A DNA stretch of 64,000 nucleotides from the NCBI GenBank assembly GCA_014607495.2, contig CP053161.1, forward strand, positions 4,411,115 through 4,475,114, read 5' to 3'. Positions 31,928 to 43,465 of the stretch are shown here, piece by piece. The first letter of the stretch is position 1; the number at the start of each line of letters is the position of its first letter. Position numbers and translations under genes: made by a program. Source of the stretch: Carposina sasakii (taxonomy: Eukaryota > Arthropoda > Insecta > Lepidoptera > Carposinidae). The notes beneath the pieces are model-generated. The model saw only the letters and a list, made by a program, of their open reading frames with translations, made no database searches and was not told the origin of the DNA.

Positions 31928-32030
31928 TGACCCGGTAGCTCAGTGATTAGAGCACTAGCACGGTATGCAGAGGTCGTGGGTTCGATTCCCACTCGGGTGA
32001 AGAATTTTTTCCATTTCTTTATTAATAATT
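31928..32030 (+). mobile_element. tRNA-like SINE head (SINE-J)
   Basis: CCGGTAGCTCAGTGATTAGA (A-box) and GTGGGTTCGATTCCCACTCG (B-box and T-arm) look like a tRNA. The anticodon arm does not pair well and has no U33, so it is a tRNA-derived SINE rather than a functional tRNA. The reverse translation GIEPTTSAYRASAL is the familiar false protein of such SINEs. Body after 32000 is AT-rich. Confidence 0.65.
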
Positions 32031-32099
32031 TTATAATAAAATGCTTTGTCCTGAATAACTGACGGATCAACGCACAGTAACCGCTGATCTTAGAGACCT

Positions 32100-32374
32100 G
32101 GGGGCCAATTCTCGAAAAGTCTCGAGTTGGAACGAAGCCGAAACGGTACCGTTGTAGACGCTCAGAACAAAGCAATAATTACTTTATGATGACGTAATTA
32201 GACACATTTCAGCACGAGACAGATATTTGATTTTATTCTGTCATACTCGCGAACGATGCGTGCTAAAATTACCTTATTGCTCCAGCGGTAAGTATATATT
32301 GCTTCGCATTGCGTTTTGTTAACGGTTCGTTAGTGGTTGCGTTACGGCTTAAAATTTTTGAGGATTTGCCCCCC
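32100..32374. mobile_element. MITE-K copy 1
   Basis: GGGGGCCAATTCTCGAAAAG and TTGAGGATTTGCCCCCC as inverted ends; interior GAACGAAGCCGAAACGG, GATGCGTGCTAAAATTACC, AACGGTTCGTTAGTGGTTGC. No clear duplication. Confidence 0.8.
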
Positions 32375-32681
32375 TAAAATTTATAGGGTGTACTCTGTGT
32401 AGGTATGACGTAGGCACCGATCGGACGAAGTCACAGTGTCCACTAGTTCACCTATTCCATCTTACAAATAATATATCACATAAACTCAAATTATAAATTA
32501 AAGACAATACCATAAGCCGATAAGACTCCGGGTCATACCTAAGTCAAACATAATAACTTTGTTTTTATAGAAAACATAATTGTATAATAATTTTACCCAA
32601 TTCGTACCCAGCCTGAAATTGTGGGGTCGCGGGGTTAGGGTGACCTGATCCACGTGTATGATAAGGCTTAGGTACAATATA

Positions 32682-32845
32682 CTAGTAACCCGCCCTCGCT
32701 TCGCTTCGGTATCCCTTTTCGTGTTTCTTGTAGACGGCCTAGTCTTTGTTAAGTAAAAATAAGTTTACTTAAAAAAATATCCCAGAACTATTCGTATGAA
32801 AATATATACCTACCTACAGATCCCGGATAAATTAGCCAAACGTAC
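32682..32845 (-). mobile_element. Helitron (second family) fragment
   Basis: CTAGTAACCCGCCCTCGCTT, CGCTTCGGTATCC, then AT-rich DNA to GATAAATTAGCCAAA, the same order as at 28274. Confidence 0.6.
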
Positions 32846-33126
32846 AAAACCTACTCATTAACAATGTTACTTCCAGTTAGTTTTAGTTTTTTCAAAATAT
32901 TGCAAATCGCTTGAGTGGCTAGATATTTGTTCGTACAAACATACAAAGAGCCATCTTTATAAAATCTGTATGACATTATATACTGCAATATAGAGTTGTA
33001 TATGTACGGTAGACATTACCGCCGGGACACCGCACGTACGGGTTTCATTACAAATTGCTATCAAAGTATGTTCAGATTGGCGGCCATTTTGGATTTACGT
33101 ACTTTACTTACGAGTACCTTTATGTA

Positions 33127-33210
33127 GTCCTGATGCGGCGCTTTGCAAGTACATCAGGTGCATCTTCTTCCGTTGATTCGACTGAGGAACTCAGACGATG
33201 AACTAGAAAG
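33127..33210. repeat. Repeat G scrap
   Basis: CCTGATGCGGCGCTTTGCAA, CATCTTCTTCCGTTGATTCG, GAGGAACTCAGACGATGA. Confidence 0.5.
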
Positions 33211-33319
33211 TTTCTAGTTCAGAAACTTGTATTGTACTAATAATTTAATTTTTGTACCGAACAAATTGCAGTGTGCAATCACTAACCATTAACTATTAAC
33301 CACTAATAAACCACTATAT

Positions 33320-33582
33320 CATCATCATCATCATCATCAGCCTATTGCAGTCCACTGCTGGACGCAGGCCTCCAGGGCACGCCACAAGACTGCCATGGGG
33401 GGTATTTGCCCATAGTCACCACGCTGGGTAGGCGGGTTGGTGACCTCAGTTTGTATTTTGGACTATGTTGTCAACACGGGAGGCGCTGCTGCCCACCTCC
33501 CGGAAACCCTTAATCGCCTCGTACGATATCCACGGGCAGACATGGGGTGGTACGAATTCTACTCTGCCGGCACCACGCGGCC
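33320..33582 (-). mobile_element. RTE-tailed element with 11-bp TSD
   Basis: AACCACTATAT at 33309-33319 and 33583-33593. (ATC)n, then CAGCCTATTGCAGTCCACTG, CACCACGCTGGGTAGGCGGG and GCCGGCACCACGCGGCC. Same element as 21165-21423 in the other orientation; frames here are shadows. Confidence 0.92.
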
Positions 33583-33593
33583 AACCACTATAT

Positions 33594-34730
33594 AAAAATA
33601 GAATAATATTTATTTTCGTCTGGTTATTACAAAGATGTAAAGCAATAATAAACACTGAATTTAGAGAATAATAGACACAAGTGTACCTACAACCGGACGA
33701 TAGTGTTAAACAGTGATCATTTTCAATAACACACCGCATGGAACAGAAATAAATGGTGAACATAACCCTAAAAAATATTAATTACCCGCGGCGTAAGCTG
33801 TCGATAGAGGATTTATCGCGGGCATTAGGTTTAGTGGCCACATATGTGTCGTTCCGGTTTTATTGCCGCACATGTAATGGCCCCAACGTGCGGATAAACG
33901 ATCTAAAGGAGTACCATGAATTTTTAAGCTCTTATTTGCCCTTATATATAAAAGTTTTTACAAGAAACAGACGAAATGATTAATTAATCCTTAGGGTTAG
34001 ACGAATGAACTATAAGCGATAGTATGAAATTGTTGAGGACACACACCTCACATTTAAGGTCTAAGCTTAAGTGACTCTGCACCAACACTGCTCTCTCTCG
34101 ACAAATAAAATATAATAGAATAAATATCATTCAAACCTTTAAACGTCAAAACTAAATTAATATAAATATAATAAAACTATACATAAAATAACTAGATAAA
34201 ATAAGTATAGTATAACAGGCTATCATAAGTCTTAGATTCTAATATAGCCTGTTACTGAATCCCATATATTGAAAATAAATCTTTGCCGATATCACGAGAT
34301 CGATAAGCGACAAATCCACAGAAATTTCACGCGAAGATTGGTCTAAGACTTAGATCAATCTATCTTAGTTTTTGCTTAGTGCCAGAACGCAATGCGAATG
34401 AAAAAAAAAAAGATTTTCACCCTATCTAATCGACCAGTAATAAGTGTTAGCTATAAATTAAACCCTCGATTCAAAATAACAGCGCGTTTAACCTTTACCG
34501 AAATAGAAGCTTACTTTTAATAGTTTCAGCCAATTTTTACCAATTCAATAATAAGGTAACATAAATAAAACTGGTATTTTTAATGGTCAAATCACATAAG
34601 TCTGCCACTTCCACACCACACGCTACAAGGCGAAAGCACGTAAGTGCAATACTAATCCTTTACGTTAAAATCCACTTTGCTCGTACCACTAATATTTTTC
34701 ATTTTAATCGTCGTCGGCATAACTATAAAG
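33594..34730. other. Stretch with an unassigned 76-codon frame
   Basis: 33753-33983 (+) starts ATGGTGAACATAACC and encodes a basic 76-residue peptide with two cysteines close together (FYCRTCNG). No family recognised and no splice sites are clear. The rest is AT-rich. Confidence 0.2.
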
Positions 34731-34915
34731 GTGGGTTCCTACGGTCCATGATATTGAGGACCGACACGCACCAGCCCGCACCACGGACCGTGGTAAGCGT
34801 GGCGTCCGTGGTAATGCAGACACTTCAGTCTCGGTGCGTCTGGATCCGTGGTGATAAATGTAGGCGTACGCGGACCAGCCCGCACCGACACGCACCGTGG
34901 GATGTGGGCGTTAGA
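34731..34915. repeat. GC-rich internally repetitive block
   Basis: GACACGCACCAGCCCGCACC near 34761 recurs, reordered, as GACCAGCCCGCACCGACACG near 34872. CGGTCC and CCGTGG words are frequent. Three overlapping frames on both strands are by-products. Probably part of an unrecognised element. Confidence 0.45.
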
Positions 34916-34985
34916 TTGCATTTGCTGATATAGTATCAGACATTTTTCACTGTAAACAAATGTACTTCGATATCGCATACTTATA

Positions 34986-35367
34986 CAGGATGTTTTTTTG
35001 TGGCCACCTTTAACGAAGGGTACGTACTCTATACATGAAATAAAGTAAGTTTATGCCAAAAAAAAATGCTGGGAAAAAAAATTTTTTTTTTATTTTTTTT
35101 TTAAATTTCTTGATCGTGCGAAATTTATAGTGTCTAGTGTTTATGTTAGTTTTTTTATAGACAGATATTAATTATTTTTCGTGAAAAAATCCTGCTACGC
35201 GCGTCTATGTGCATTTATGCAGAAAAACGCAGTCTATTTACTCAACTTTGGACCCTAATATTTTGGAAACCAGACACTTCCCAGGTATGCTTCCATGGAG
35301 AAAAATGATCGTGATGATGAGGAGATTCCGTAGTTTTCGGGAACGTTGACGGCCAAAAATCACCCTG
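34986..35367. mobile_element. MITE-A copy 5, complete, inverted
   Basis: CAGGATGTTTTTTTGTGGCC to CAAAAATCACCCTG, TATA on both sides, with a long A/T slippage run near 35060-35105. Minus frame 35242-35454 is a shadow. Confidence 0.92.
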
Positions 35368-35453
35368 TATAATTAAAAAGTGGGCGTGTAATTTGCACAC
35401 TTGTGCCCACTCTCTTTGGGGGATAATGGGTGTGACTATGTGTATGAATATCA

Positions 35454-35698
35454 TCCTACTAATATTATAAACGCGAAAGTTTGTAAGTATGGATGGATGG
35501 ATGGAAGGATGGACGTTTGTTACTCTTTCATGTAATAACGGCTGGAGCGATTTTAATAAAATTTGGTATGGAGTTAGCTGACACCCTGAATTAACACATA
35601 GGCTACTTTTTATCCCGGGAGAATATTTTTATTCCGCGTAATTTCGACATTTTATTTTTTCTACAGTCCACGCGGACGAAGTCGCGGGCGTCCACTAG
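35454..35698 (+). mobile_element. Helitron, complete 245 bp, A^T insertion
   Basis: TCCTACTAATATTATAAACG, a (GGAT)n run, TTGTTACTCTTTCATG, CACATAGGCTACTTTTTATC, CGCGGACGAAGTCGCGGGCG, TCCACTAG. Preceded by A and followed by T. The best reference copy for the short subtype here. Confidence 0.92.
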
Positions 35699-35734
35699 TA
35701 GATTTATAATACGAATCATTTATTTATATACGAT

Positions 35735-35968
35735 TGACGGCCAATTGGTGTAGTTGGTAGTGGCCCTGCCTGCGACGCCATAGGTCCTGGGTTCGAATCC
35801 CGGTAGGTGCAAACATTGATATGATGAATATCGATGTTTGTTTCCGAGTCATGGATGTTTATATACTTATCTATGTATATATATACCGTTGCCTAGTACT
35901 CACGACACAAGACCTTAGGGATCTTAGTGTGGGATTAGGTCAATGTGTTGTGAAGTGTGTGAATATGT
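35735..35968 (+). mobile_element. SINE-E copy 4, complete
   Basis: TGACGGCCAATTGGTGTAGT holds the A-box TGGTGTAGTTGG; GGTTCGAATCCC is the B-box; the body GATATGATGAATATCGATGT and tail GTGTTGTGAAGTGTGTGAAT are complete. The plus frame at 35821 is a shadow. Confidence 0.9.
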
Positions 35969-36064
35969 TACTTATTGATAGGTGTACATTTATATGGAAA
36001 ACGCAGGCAGTCCAATAACGACTACAATACCATATATCAAACGGCTGTGTAACCAAGTTACAGT

Positions 36065-36150
36065 ACAAGTTCGGTTAGTAGACGCTCTTGTCCCTCTACT
36101 GACTTGTACAGTATGCCCGGGAAGAGAAGCAGCTGTAGTATTATACGTTT
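36065..36150 (-). mobile_element. Repeat H fragment with internal deletion
   Basis: ACAAGTTCGGTTAGTAGACG joins directly to CTCTTGTCCCTCTACTGACT; compared with 43580-43670 about 50 bp are missing. It ends AGAGAAGCAGCTGTAGTAT. Confidence 0.65.
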
Positions 36151-36229
36151 TTTTTTCACTCCCAGAAACTATCTATTATATCCTTATAAACGTGAACGTA
36201 TCGCAAAATAAACCTGTCAATTAAAAACC

Positions 36230-36392
36230 GGGATAAAGCACGCAACAGCAATAGTCCTTGAGGTGCGAGTGGTGCGAACACTCAGCATTAGAAACAAATA
36301 ACAACAGCTCACCTGAGAGCCCCCGGAGTCGAACCCGGGCCCGAGGCACGTACAGCCGCTTGTAATGACCACTCAGCTACTCGGCCGAGGAG
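36230..36392 (-). mobile_element. tRNA-like SINE head, other family
   Basis: On the minus strand GGCCGAGTAGCTGAGTGGTC (A-box) and CCCGGGTTCGACTCCGGGGG (B-box). The ends do not form a seven-base acceptor stem, so a functional tRNA is unlikely. Single copy in this window. Confidence 0.5.
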
Positions 36393-36504
36393 GCACTGAC
36401 TTGAACGAAGTGCTTAGAGGAGATACCCAAGACTCCTATTCCAATATTGAGATATCTCGGACGCTCATTGAAAAAAGCTTATTGAAACAATTTATATGCT
36501 ATGC

Positions 36505-36580
36505 TAAACGTGACCGTGTGATCTCCTCTGTGATTCTGCTTTTCTGGCTACCCCCATTTCGAGAACGTAGCCGTGTGTAT
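36505..36580. repeat. Repeat G end joined to MITE-B
   Basis: ATGCTAAACGTGACCGTGTG, TGATTCTGCTTTTCTGGCTA, GAACGTAGCCGTGTGTATA, then MITE-B begins at 36582. Confidence 0.6.
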
Positions 36581-36581
36581 A

Positions 36582-36857
36582 CAGGATGTAACAGAAAGGG
36601 TATTATAAAATTATTATAAATTAAAAATAAGAAAGGGTATGTTAAGCGGAAAGCTATGTAAATAGCTCACTATAGAGAGCCTATTTCCAAAATTTGAGAC
36701 TCGAGATTGTATGAACATTCTTAAGTTGTTTAGGAATTCTCCATACTATCTGGAAAAATAAAGATGGGATTTCGACTTTGAAATTTTGTGGGTAGGTTCC
36801 TTTTAATGGGCTACTTACATAGCTTTTCGCTTAACATACCCCTTTTGTTACACCCTG
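36582..36857. mobile_element. MITE-B copy with a duplicated left tip
   Basis: AACAGAAAGGGTATTATAAA is followed by a second AAGAAAGGGTATGTTAAGCG, so ~36 bp of tip sequence was doubled. The right tip is CCCCTTTTGTTACACCCTG. Confidence 0.88.
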
Positions 36858-37413
36858 TATACTTATAAATTAAATGATTAAATTTAAAGACTGCGTTTGT
36901 TTAGTTACTACAAACACATTATTAGATATCAGGTCGCTTTTAATTGTGATTTCATGTTCGTTGCAATTTGTCTTGCGTCAAACGCTGTGTTAAGACGCAT
37001 GCAGGTCTGTTTTAGCTAATGCATACACTGTTCCCGTTCGTAAATAAAATAAAATAAATAAAAATAAACTAACATTAGCCTCACACTAAATCTACGCCTA
37101 TACTTATTTTCTATAAGCAAATGCTATTAGGCCACCTCCTCTTCGTCAATGCTTCGTGGGCACCCGATACAATAACGTTCTAGTCTTAAAAAGAGCGTGA
37201 GAAATACGGCGCAATTTACTGCTATATTTTCCATCGCTTGTTGGAATAATGAAAAAATGGCTACCAAGCATTATCGTATGTAAAATTAATTTATTAGGGT
37301 CAATATTAGATACTGTAATACTTGTATACTTAATGACTAATCTCACTTTAGCTTACTTTTAAATCCATGTCACAAATGGCCTTTTATTAATTGTACCAGC
37401 CATGATTTTTACC
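36858..37413. other. Single-copy stretch, nothing seen
   Basis: The minus frame at 37146-37346 has no recognised motif. Confidence 0.3.
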
Positions 37414-37798
37414 AAGGGTGATTTTTGGTCGTCAACGTTCCCTATATAAAACTACGGAATTTCCTCATCATCACGATCATTTTCCTGCATGGAAGCATAC
37501 CTGGGAAGTGTCTGGTTTCCATATTACCAAAGTTTTAGTAGAGTAATTCGAACCCGTTCGCGTTTTTCTGCATAACCATGCACATAGTGTAGTGTCAAGA
37601 TTTTTTCACGAAAATCTTGATTTAATATCTGTCTATGCAAAAAAAAAAACGGAACCGTTGTAGACGCTCACTATAAATTTAGACCCAATCAAGAACAAAA
37701 TTCCCTGCATTTTTTTTGGCATAAACTTACTTTACTTGATGTATATACCTACGAGTATGTATCGCTTCGTTAATACAGGTGACAAAAAAAACACCCTG
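37414..37798. mobile_element. MITE-A copy 6, patchwork
   Basis: Tips AAGGGTGATTTTTGG and AAAAAACACCCTG. Internally several blocks differ abruptly from all other copies; in one place CGGAACCGTTGTAGACGCTC, a MITE-K word, replaces the usual ACATAAACACTAGAC. Confidence 0.8.
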
Positions 37799-37964
37799 TT
37801 ATACGTAGCCATGGCTGTTTTTTCATAGTCTATTAAATTTCCCGCGAGGTAAAAATCTTGCCTACCGTTGCTTTTCGGGCACAAATACAACAATCTAGCG
37901 ACCGGTAACGAATCCTATATGGCTTCACCAAATAGATCTTTAAAACGATATCGTTTGTTATTCT

Positions 37965-38310
37965 GTAGGTATATTATGACTACATTACCTGTGATATATT
38001 ACCTATATATATATTGTGATATATTAGAGGGTCTTGGTGTTTTGTAGGCGATGGGTTGACCACCTGTCACTACTAACCGAACTTGTACATCTCAACTATA
38101 CCCTAAAAATTGGTCAGAAGTGGCACCATGTGGTTCTATCGGCCCTTAGTGCTCTGCCTACCCCGTAAGGGATAAAGGCGTGATTATATGTATGTATGTA
38201 TGTATGTATATTAGCTATTCATGATATGAATTAGTTCCGAAATAATACACGGGAGGTATTCTATATGATACGGACTCCACACTGCGAGCGTGCATAGATA
38301 GCGTGACGTC
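37965..38310. repeat. Repeat Q copy 3, interrupted by repeat H
   Basis: GACTACATTACCTGTG before and TTAGTTCCGAAATAATACAC, GGAGGTATTCTATATGATAC after an insert at ~38025-38213. Confidence 0.5.
38025..38213 (+). mobile_element. Repeat H copy
   Basis: GGTCTTGGTGTTTTGTAGGC, CTGTCACTACTAACCGAACT, CATGTGGTTCTATCGGCCCT, CTGCCTACCCCGTAAGGGAT, ending in (TATG)n. The 3' end resembles the CTACCCCTCCGGGAAAGAGG end of the coding remnant at 46490. Confidence 0.8.
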
Positions 38311-39876
38311 TATCAGGGTTGCCACTTCTATCAAATATATTTATGTAGCCATCGTGGTGTCCCACTTGGAACACATGTCCCAGTTGTGGGGCACCACAAT
38401 GGCCACATGAAAAAATGTAATACTTATAGACAGTTTATTCTAGAAAAAGTATTTGAGGATTGCCATTCGCAACGGTTTGGTATGCTAGGCCAAAACATGA
38501 CCTTGAAAGGATTTACTTTATCTAAAAGTTTGTTTTTTGTGTTAACTACATTGTTTTTTTCTTTTTTTTTAATACTAAAGGTAATTTAAACAGCTCTACA
38601 ATAGAATTAATTTGTATGTTTATGAGATTATTCTAAAACTAAACAAATAAAAATTACAATATTACAATCAAGAGCAAACCCAAAAACGGTAACGGTCATA
38701 GAAATTAACATAACATGCTCACTAAAAACCGTATTATACCTGTCAGAGTAAATCACTGAGCAAATACAAACAGGAGTTGGAATAAGTTAATGTAACCATT
38801 TTCCTTCTCACCATATCTACTCCCAATTTCAATTACAATAGACCATTGAAAAATAACTTTTTTGTCGAAGGAAACTAAGAACTACAATCACTCACTTGAG
38901 TGCCCCTTAAAGTTACCACTAAGAATACGAGCGTAAATCTGTCACTTATCACGCAACAGGAAACGCTGCAAGAAAACTCTTTTGGTCTGTCAAGCATAAG
39001 CTGGCGTATCGGGCCTTTATGGGCGTTTTATTTGTGGATTTCCATATTTTTTTGGTCTTTCAAGTGTAGACGTACGAGTATCAGTGCTTTAGGGCCTACA
39101 AACATATGTACATCATATCACATATAACAGATCAACAACTTACTAAACCCTTAACTAAAGCTAAACAAAATGTTGTACAGATCAACCAACATTAGTTTAA
39201 ATCGACCAATGACCTATCGACAGGATATTTGTACCTACATCGTACCTTTCTGTACCTACTCCACGTAGTAAACTCACCAAGCCTGGTAATATATGACCCA
39301 CCGTCCCCACAAAAACACCAGACTGGACATAATTAAATCTGATTTCACATTCAATATAAATGCAAATGGCTAGCTTGCAACCTGCCCCTGGGCTATAAAC
39401 GTCTGCTCGTAACTTTAAATTTCAGGTACTTATCTATTCTAATTGCCGTAGTTTGTCTATACCCGATTTGTGTCGTGACCACATGGTCTATAACGGTTTT
39501 AATTAATTGTACTTTATGTTTGTTTTAAGTTTTGTTAAATTAGTTTTTGTTAATAATGCTTATGATAATCGTAGATTTGTAAACTGACAAAAAAAAATGA
39601 AGTATTGGTGCTTAATAAATTTTTGTCATAACTACTCAGCAATCTTAAAAGTGAGAAATGGAAGTACGTTATATTCTATGAGTTATTTTTTATTGATATG
39701 GAGTAAGTTGTCGCTACATTTTTATATCAGATTCACGATATCTCGAAAACTTTTAGACCAATGAAGACGTAATTTAGTAGGAAAGTAGATTACGATTAGG
39801 AGACGTCAGGTAACAAAGAATTTCCCGAAATTCCCAAGAAAACGGAAAATAAAATCTAATATTTACGCGGTCGAAG
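38311..39876. other. 1.5-kb AT-rich stretch
   Basis: Frames at 38386 and 38900 show no domain. A minus-strand donor (GTGAGTTTAC, plus-strand 39263-39272) follows a 45-nt open run with a weak acceptor; not called. Confidence 0.3.
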
Positions 39877-40015
39877 TCCCACTAATATTCTAAATGCGAA
39901 AGTTTGTGAGGAGAACTCACAAAAACTACTGAAGGGATTATGATAAAACTTGCCAGGCATGTATAACAGCATAGCACATAGGCTTCACGCGGACGAATTT
40001 GCGGGTGACCGCTAG
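39877..40015 (+). mobile_element. Helitron, short, next to another Helitron terminus
   Basis: TCCCACTAATATTCTAAATG to GGACGAATTTGCGGGTGACC GCTAG. Immediately upstream TTTACGCGGTCGAAGT is the truncated end of a second copy. Confidence 0.75.
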
Positions 40016-40050
40016 ACCGCATGCCACATTTTTAGGCGAAACATGTCTCT

Positions 40051-40316
40051 GGGGGGCAATTCTCGAAAAGTCTCGAGTTGGAACGAAGCCGAAACGGAAC
40101 CGTTGTAAACGCTCAGAACAAAGTAATAATTAATTTATTGTGACGTAATTAGACATGAGAAAGATATTTGTTTTTAGTCTGTCATAATCGCGGCCGATGC
40201 GTGCTAAAATCTACCTTATTATTCATGCGGTAAGTATATGTTGCTTCGCACCGCGTTTCGTTAACGGTTCGTTAGTGGTTGCGTTTCAGATCAAAATTTT
40301 TCAAGAATTGCCCCCC
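40051..40316. mobile_element. MITE-K copy 2
   Basis: GGGGGGCAATTCTCGAAAAG and TTTTTCAAGAATTGCCCCCC. About 85-90% like 32100-32374 by eye. Confidence 0.85.
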
Positions 40317-41689
40317 TGATCTAATAATGTAATAATAACTTCACTGTACCAAGTTTTTGGTGCATCTAGCATTTGTTATTGTATTTGTTAGTCTATGGTG
40401 AGTGTACGGGCCATCGGCAACCGTACAAACCGCTTGTGTCAGCGTTTACCGCGACACAGCGATATTTTATAGTAATATAAGTTAGTTCGGTCTCGACTGT
40501 TCTCTGATAGACATCGATGCGTCCTTAGCATAGCATTGTACCCTATCAACTAAAAGTGTGTCTTCTACAATAAACTGGTTTAATATCAATCAAACAGCTT
40601 ATCAATTATCATCTTAATAATACGTGTACGGACACGGACCGTACAGTGAGTTTTGCAATAAACGTTGAACCTGTACTTGAGCGCATGTCCCTTATTGGCT
40701 AGTTTTGAGCAAGTAAATAATAATTTCTCATGTAGTATTTCTATAAATCTGTTGATAGGCAGCCCTGAGGTCTCCCGGGACACCTGTCACCCCAGTCCCC
40801 GACTACAGCAATATGAGCCGTAATTAGGCTTTCACTATAATGAAACCATTGTATTAGTCGGCGCTTAGGAAATTGATTTCAGGGTTCATTGTATTAGAAA
40901 CGGTCGGAGGTTATTTTTTAAATGTATTTGTAGTTTGTTTAGTCGTTCCGTATTGGACAGTAAATTTCAATCGTCAAATAAATAGATCTTGTTGCCATTC
41001 AAATCGTGTCGTTTGGATCTTAAGAGGATTACAGATTTTTAATGCTCGAAATTGATGTTTTATTTGTTTTTATATACTTATTAGTTTATTTATAACAGAA
41101 AGAAGTAGGTACTTCGTCTTCGAGTAAGATTGGCTTTAAGAGAGCGAATACAATTTAATTTGAATTGAATACTTCTCCGAGAATGCCAGCCTTCAAATAT
41201 TTACTTTTATATACACTCTATAGCCTGTATAAATAGTTAAAATAGTATTTGGTCGAAACACAACCTACCAGACTATGTTCGGAGCCAGAACTCAGAACAA
41301 CCCTGAAAGCATTGAGATTTACAATCGCGAATCACACTTTACTAACATTAACTGGGCTGAATTACAGCGAGCACATGGTTTAAGAGCAACAAAACCTCTA
41401 ATAAAGACTAAGGCATAAAATTCAAATATTCATAAAGAATACAGATAATTGCGCTGATTCGGGGCTTTACAAGAATATTATTCAAAATCATTAATTCGAC
41501 ATGAAAGCATTAACAACTTCTTTGTCGATGGTCATTTTATATGTTACTTTCTATGTTCGCACCCCAAAATGAAACCGCTACAAAACAATAAAAGGAGGTG
41601 AATTTAAACAACCTAAAAGAAAAATCGCAAAGCTTTTGCTTTGGCAACGGTCACCACCCCAAGGTGCGATTTGTGACGGTCTGTCAGGC
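40317..41689. other. 1.4-kb stretch, no gene seen
   Basis: A clean minus-strand acceptor (GATTTTTCTTTTAG, just above 41611) leads into 24 open codons and a stop; no donor or family support. Confidence 0.3.
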
Positions 41690-41985
41690 ATAAGTTGGCG
41701 ATTCGGGGCTTAATAGCCACCAATAGCTAATAAGAGTTAAGGTCGCCTAAAGACGAAATCCAGGAGAACTGTTAGACAGTTCTCCTTTATGGCAAAATCA
41801 ACATTAGGTCTGACACATCGCATGATTCTACTATTACAGTATATAGTATATGCTTCCGTGTATGTTGTAAGAGTCCACAAAGGATCTCGGGTATTTTCTC
41901 AGGCGATAAGCTAGCACTGATCATGTATATCTATCCCCGCTATGCTATGGCTGAAGGACTTCCTTAACTACTCCATATTAGAAAC
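41690..41985. repeat. Repeat G fragments around a hairpin
   Basis: GTTGGCGATTCGGGGCTTAA; then AGGAGAACTGT/ACAGTTCTCCT, a perfect 11-bp hairpin at 41762-41786; then CTTCCGTGTATGTTGTAAGA, CAGGCGATAAGCTAGC and CCCCGCTATGCTATGGCTG. Confidence 0.55.
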
Positions 41986-42069
41986 ACAGGTATGCTTCCA
42001 TGGAGAAAAATTATTGTGATGATGAGGTGATTCCGTAGTTTTCGGGAACGTTGACGACCACAAATCAGA
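41986..42069. mobile_element. MITE-A copy 7, end fragment
   Basis: CAGGTATGCTTCCATGGAGA to GGGAACGTTGACGACCACAA, inverted. Confidence 0.8.
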
Positions 42070-43229
42070 TGTACCTATCCAGCAAAGGCTACGTATATTT
42101 TAACACAAAATTTAAAAAGTCAATGTTTGGTAAAGTACGAGAATAAACATTGCAAATCGACTACTGGAAAGAAACAACTCAATTACCTAACACAGAAAAC
42201 ACAACCTTCCTAATTGTGTTGTGCGACAGAGAGCTAATAATTGTCTATCTCATTCCTAAGATTATTGTCAATTATTTATTACATTACAAACATTCTTATT
42301 AACCTTCTTCAACTTTGTTGAATTTCATCCAGCACAGGGGTTTCAGCAGCGAGGGGTATTTGTTTTTCAAGGCCTACGGAGAAATTTGTTACAACAAATT
42401 TAGTTCCCCTGGAAAGTTATTTTAATTAATGCCCAGTTATCTAAGGGACGCAGGGCGGGTGTCACACTGGTCTGCTCGAACGTAATCGCATTACGGTTGT
42501 TACGTAGTAGCGGAAACTAAGATATATGCTAAAGGAAACCTCTTCTCTAATCTAATGTAAAGATGTTAAGTTATTATTATGGCGATAAGAGATTTTTACG
42601 TAAGTAATGCCTGTATTCTTAGTGGAACTTAAGAGCGAGAGAAGAGTGTTTGTTTTCTTTGACATTAGAGTTATTTTTTAATGACTGAGTGTGGTTGAAG
42701 TTTGAGGGGTTACTTCATATTAATATTAGTTTACTGACTCCAAGTTCTATCATTGAAAAATATCCTTCTCAGCAAGGTACCTATAGAAATAATAATTCTC
42801 AAAATATTACATTCGCAGTCACTAAGAAAATGCTTAAATATAATTTCACACTATATTTTGATAGAAACTCTACACTAATGAGCAGAAATATGCCGGCAGT
42901 AAATATTCGGATACGTGAATTAGCATTCAACATTGGAAACTCGAGAACACCCCATTAAGACATTTCACGTGTCAGCAATTTAAGACAATAGAAGTAAATG
43001 CCGGGAGACGGCTCGTAACTCGCAACTCAAAGGCCGCAAAGCAAATTCACAACGTTTCAAGTGTGTACGTTGCGCTGCTGCGCCTCGAACTATTGTGGAA
43101 CATTAGAAACTGTGCACACAAAACATACACGAGGAAATAGAACAATCCTTGTAGGAAAGCGAGTAAATAACTTCAGAATCGACCAAAAGCTACCTCTATT
43201 TCATCCACGAAATGTTTCAAACGAGAATA
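42070..43229. other. 1.2-kb single-copy stretch, nothing seen
   Basis: The 89-codon frame at 42689-42958 has no recognised motif. Confidence 0.3.
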
Positions 43230-43375
43230 CAGGGTGAAACAAAAGGAGTACGTTAAGCGAAAAGCTATGAAAATAGCCCACTATAAAGTCTATCTTCAAA
43301 TTTTGAGACTCGAAAATACATGTTTATTTTTGAAGATTGAATGAACTGTGTTTTACGAATTCTCCATACTATATG
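43230..43375. mobile_element. MITE-B half copy joined to repeat G
   Basis: CAGGGTGAAACAAAAGGAGT and the left arm to GAATTCTCCATACTATA, then CGTAAGAGTCGGCTAAAGAC (repeat G, to ~43465). Confidence 0.75.
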
Positions 43376-43465
43376 TGTCGTAAGAGTCGGCTAAAGACCT
43401 CAGGGCCGCTCTTTCCGGCCATGACCTGACTCTATGCTACACGTGGCTTTTCCTTTACCTCTTTA

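Noticed and set aside
31928..32000. Functional tRNA gene
   Set aside because: A- and B-boxes are good but the anticodon arm is poorly paired and lacks U33; followed by SINE-like body.
33446..33763. 105-codon minus frame as a gene
   Set aside because: Translation of the RTE-tailed element in antisense; recurs wherever that repeat occurs.
36311..36392. Functional tRNA gene on the minus strand
   Set aside because: No seven-base acceptor pairing between the ends; internal promoter boxes only, as in SINEs.
39263..39330. Minus-strand 45-nt exon with GTGAGTTT donor
   Set aside because: Acceptor lacks a pyrimidine tract and the peptide looks random.
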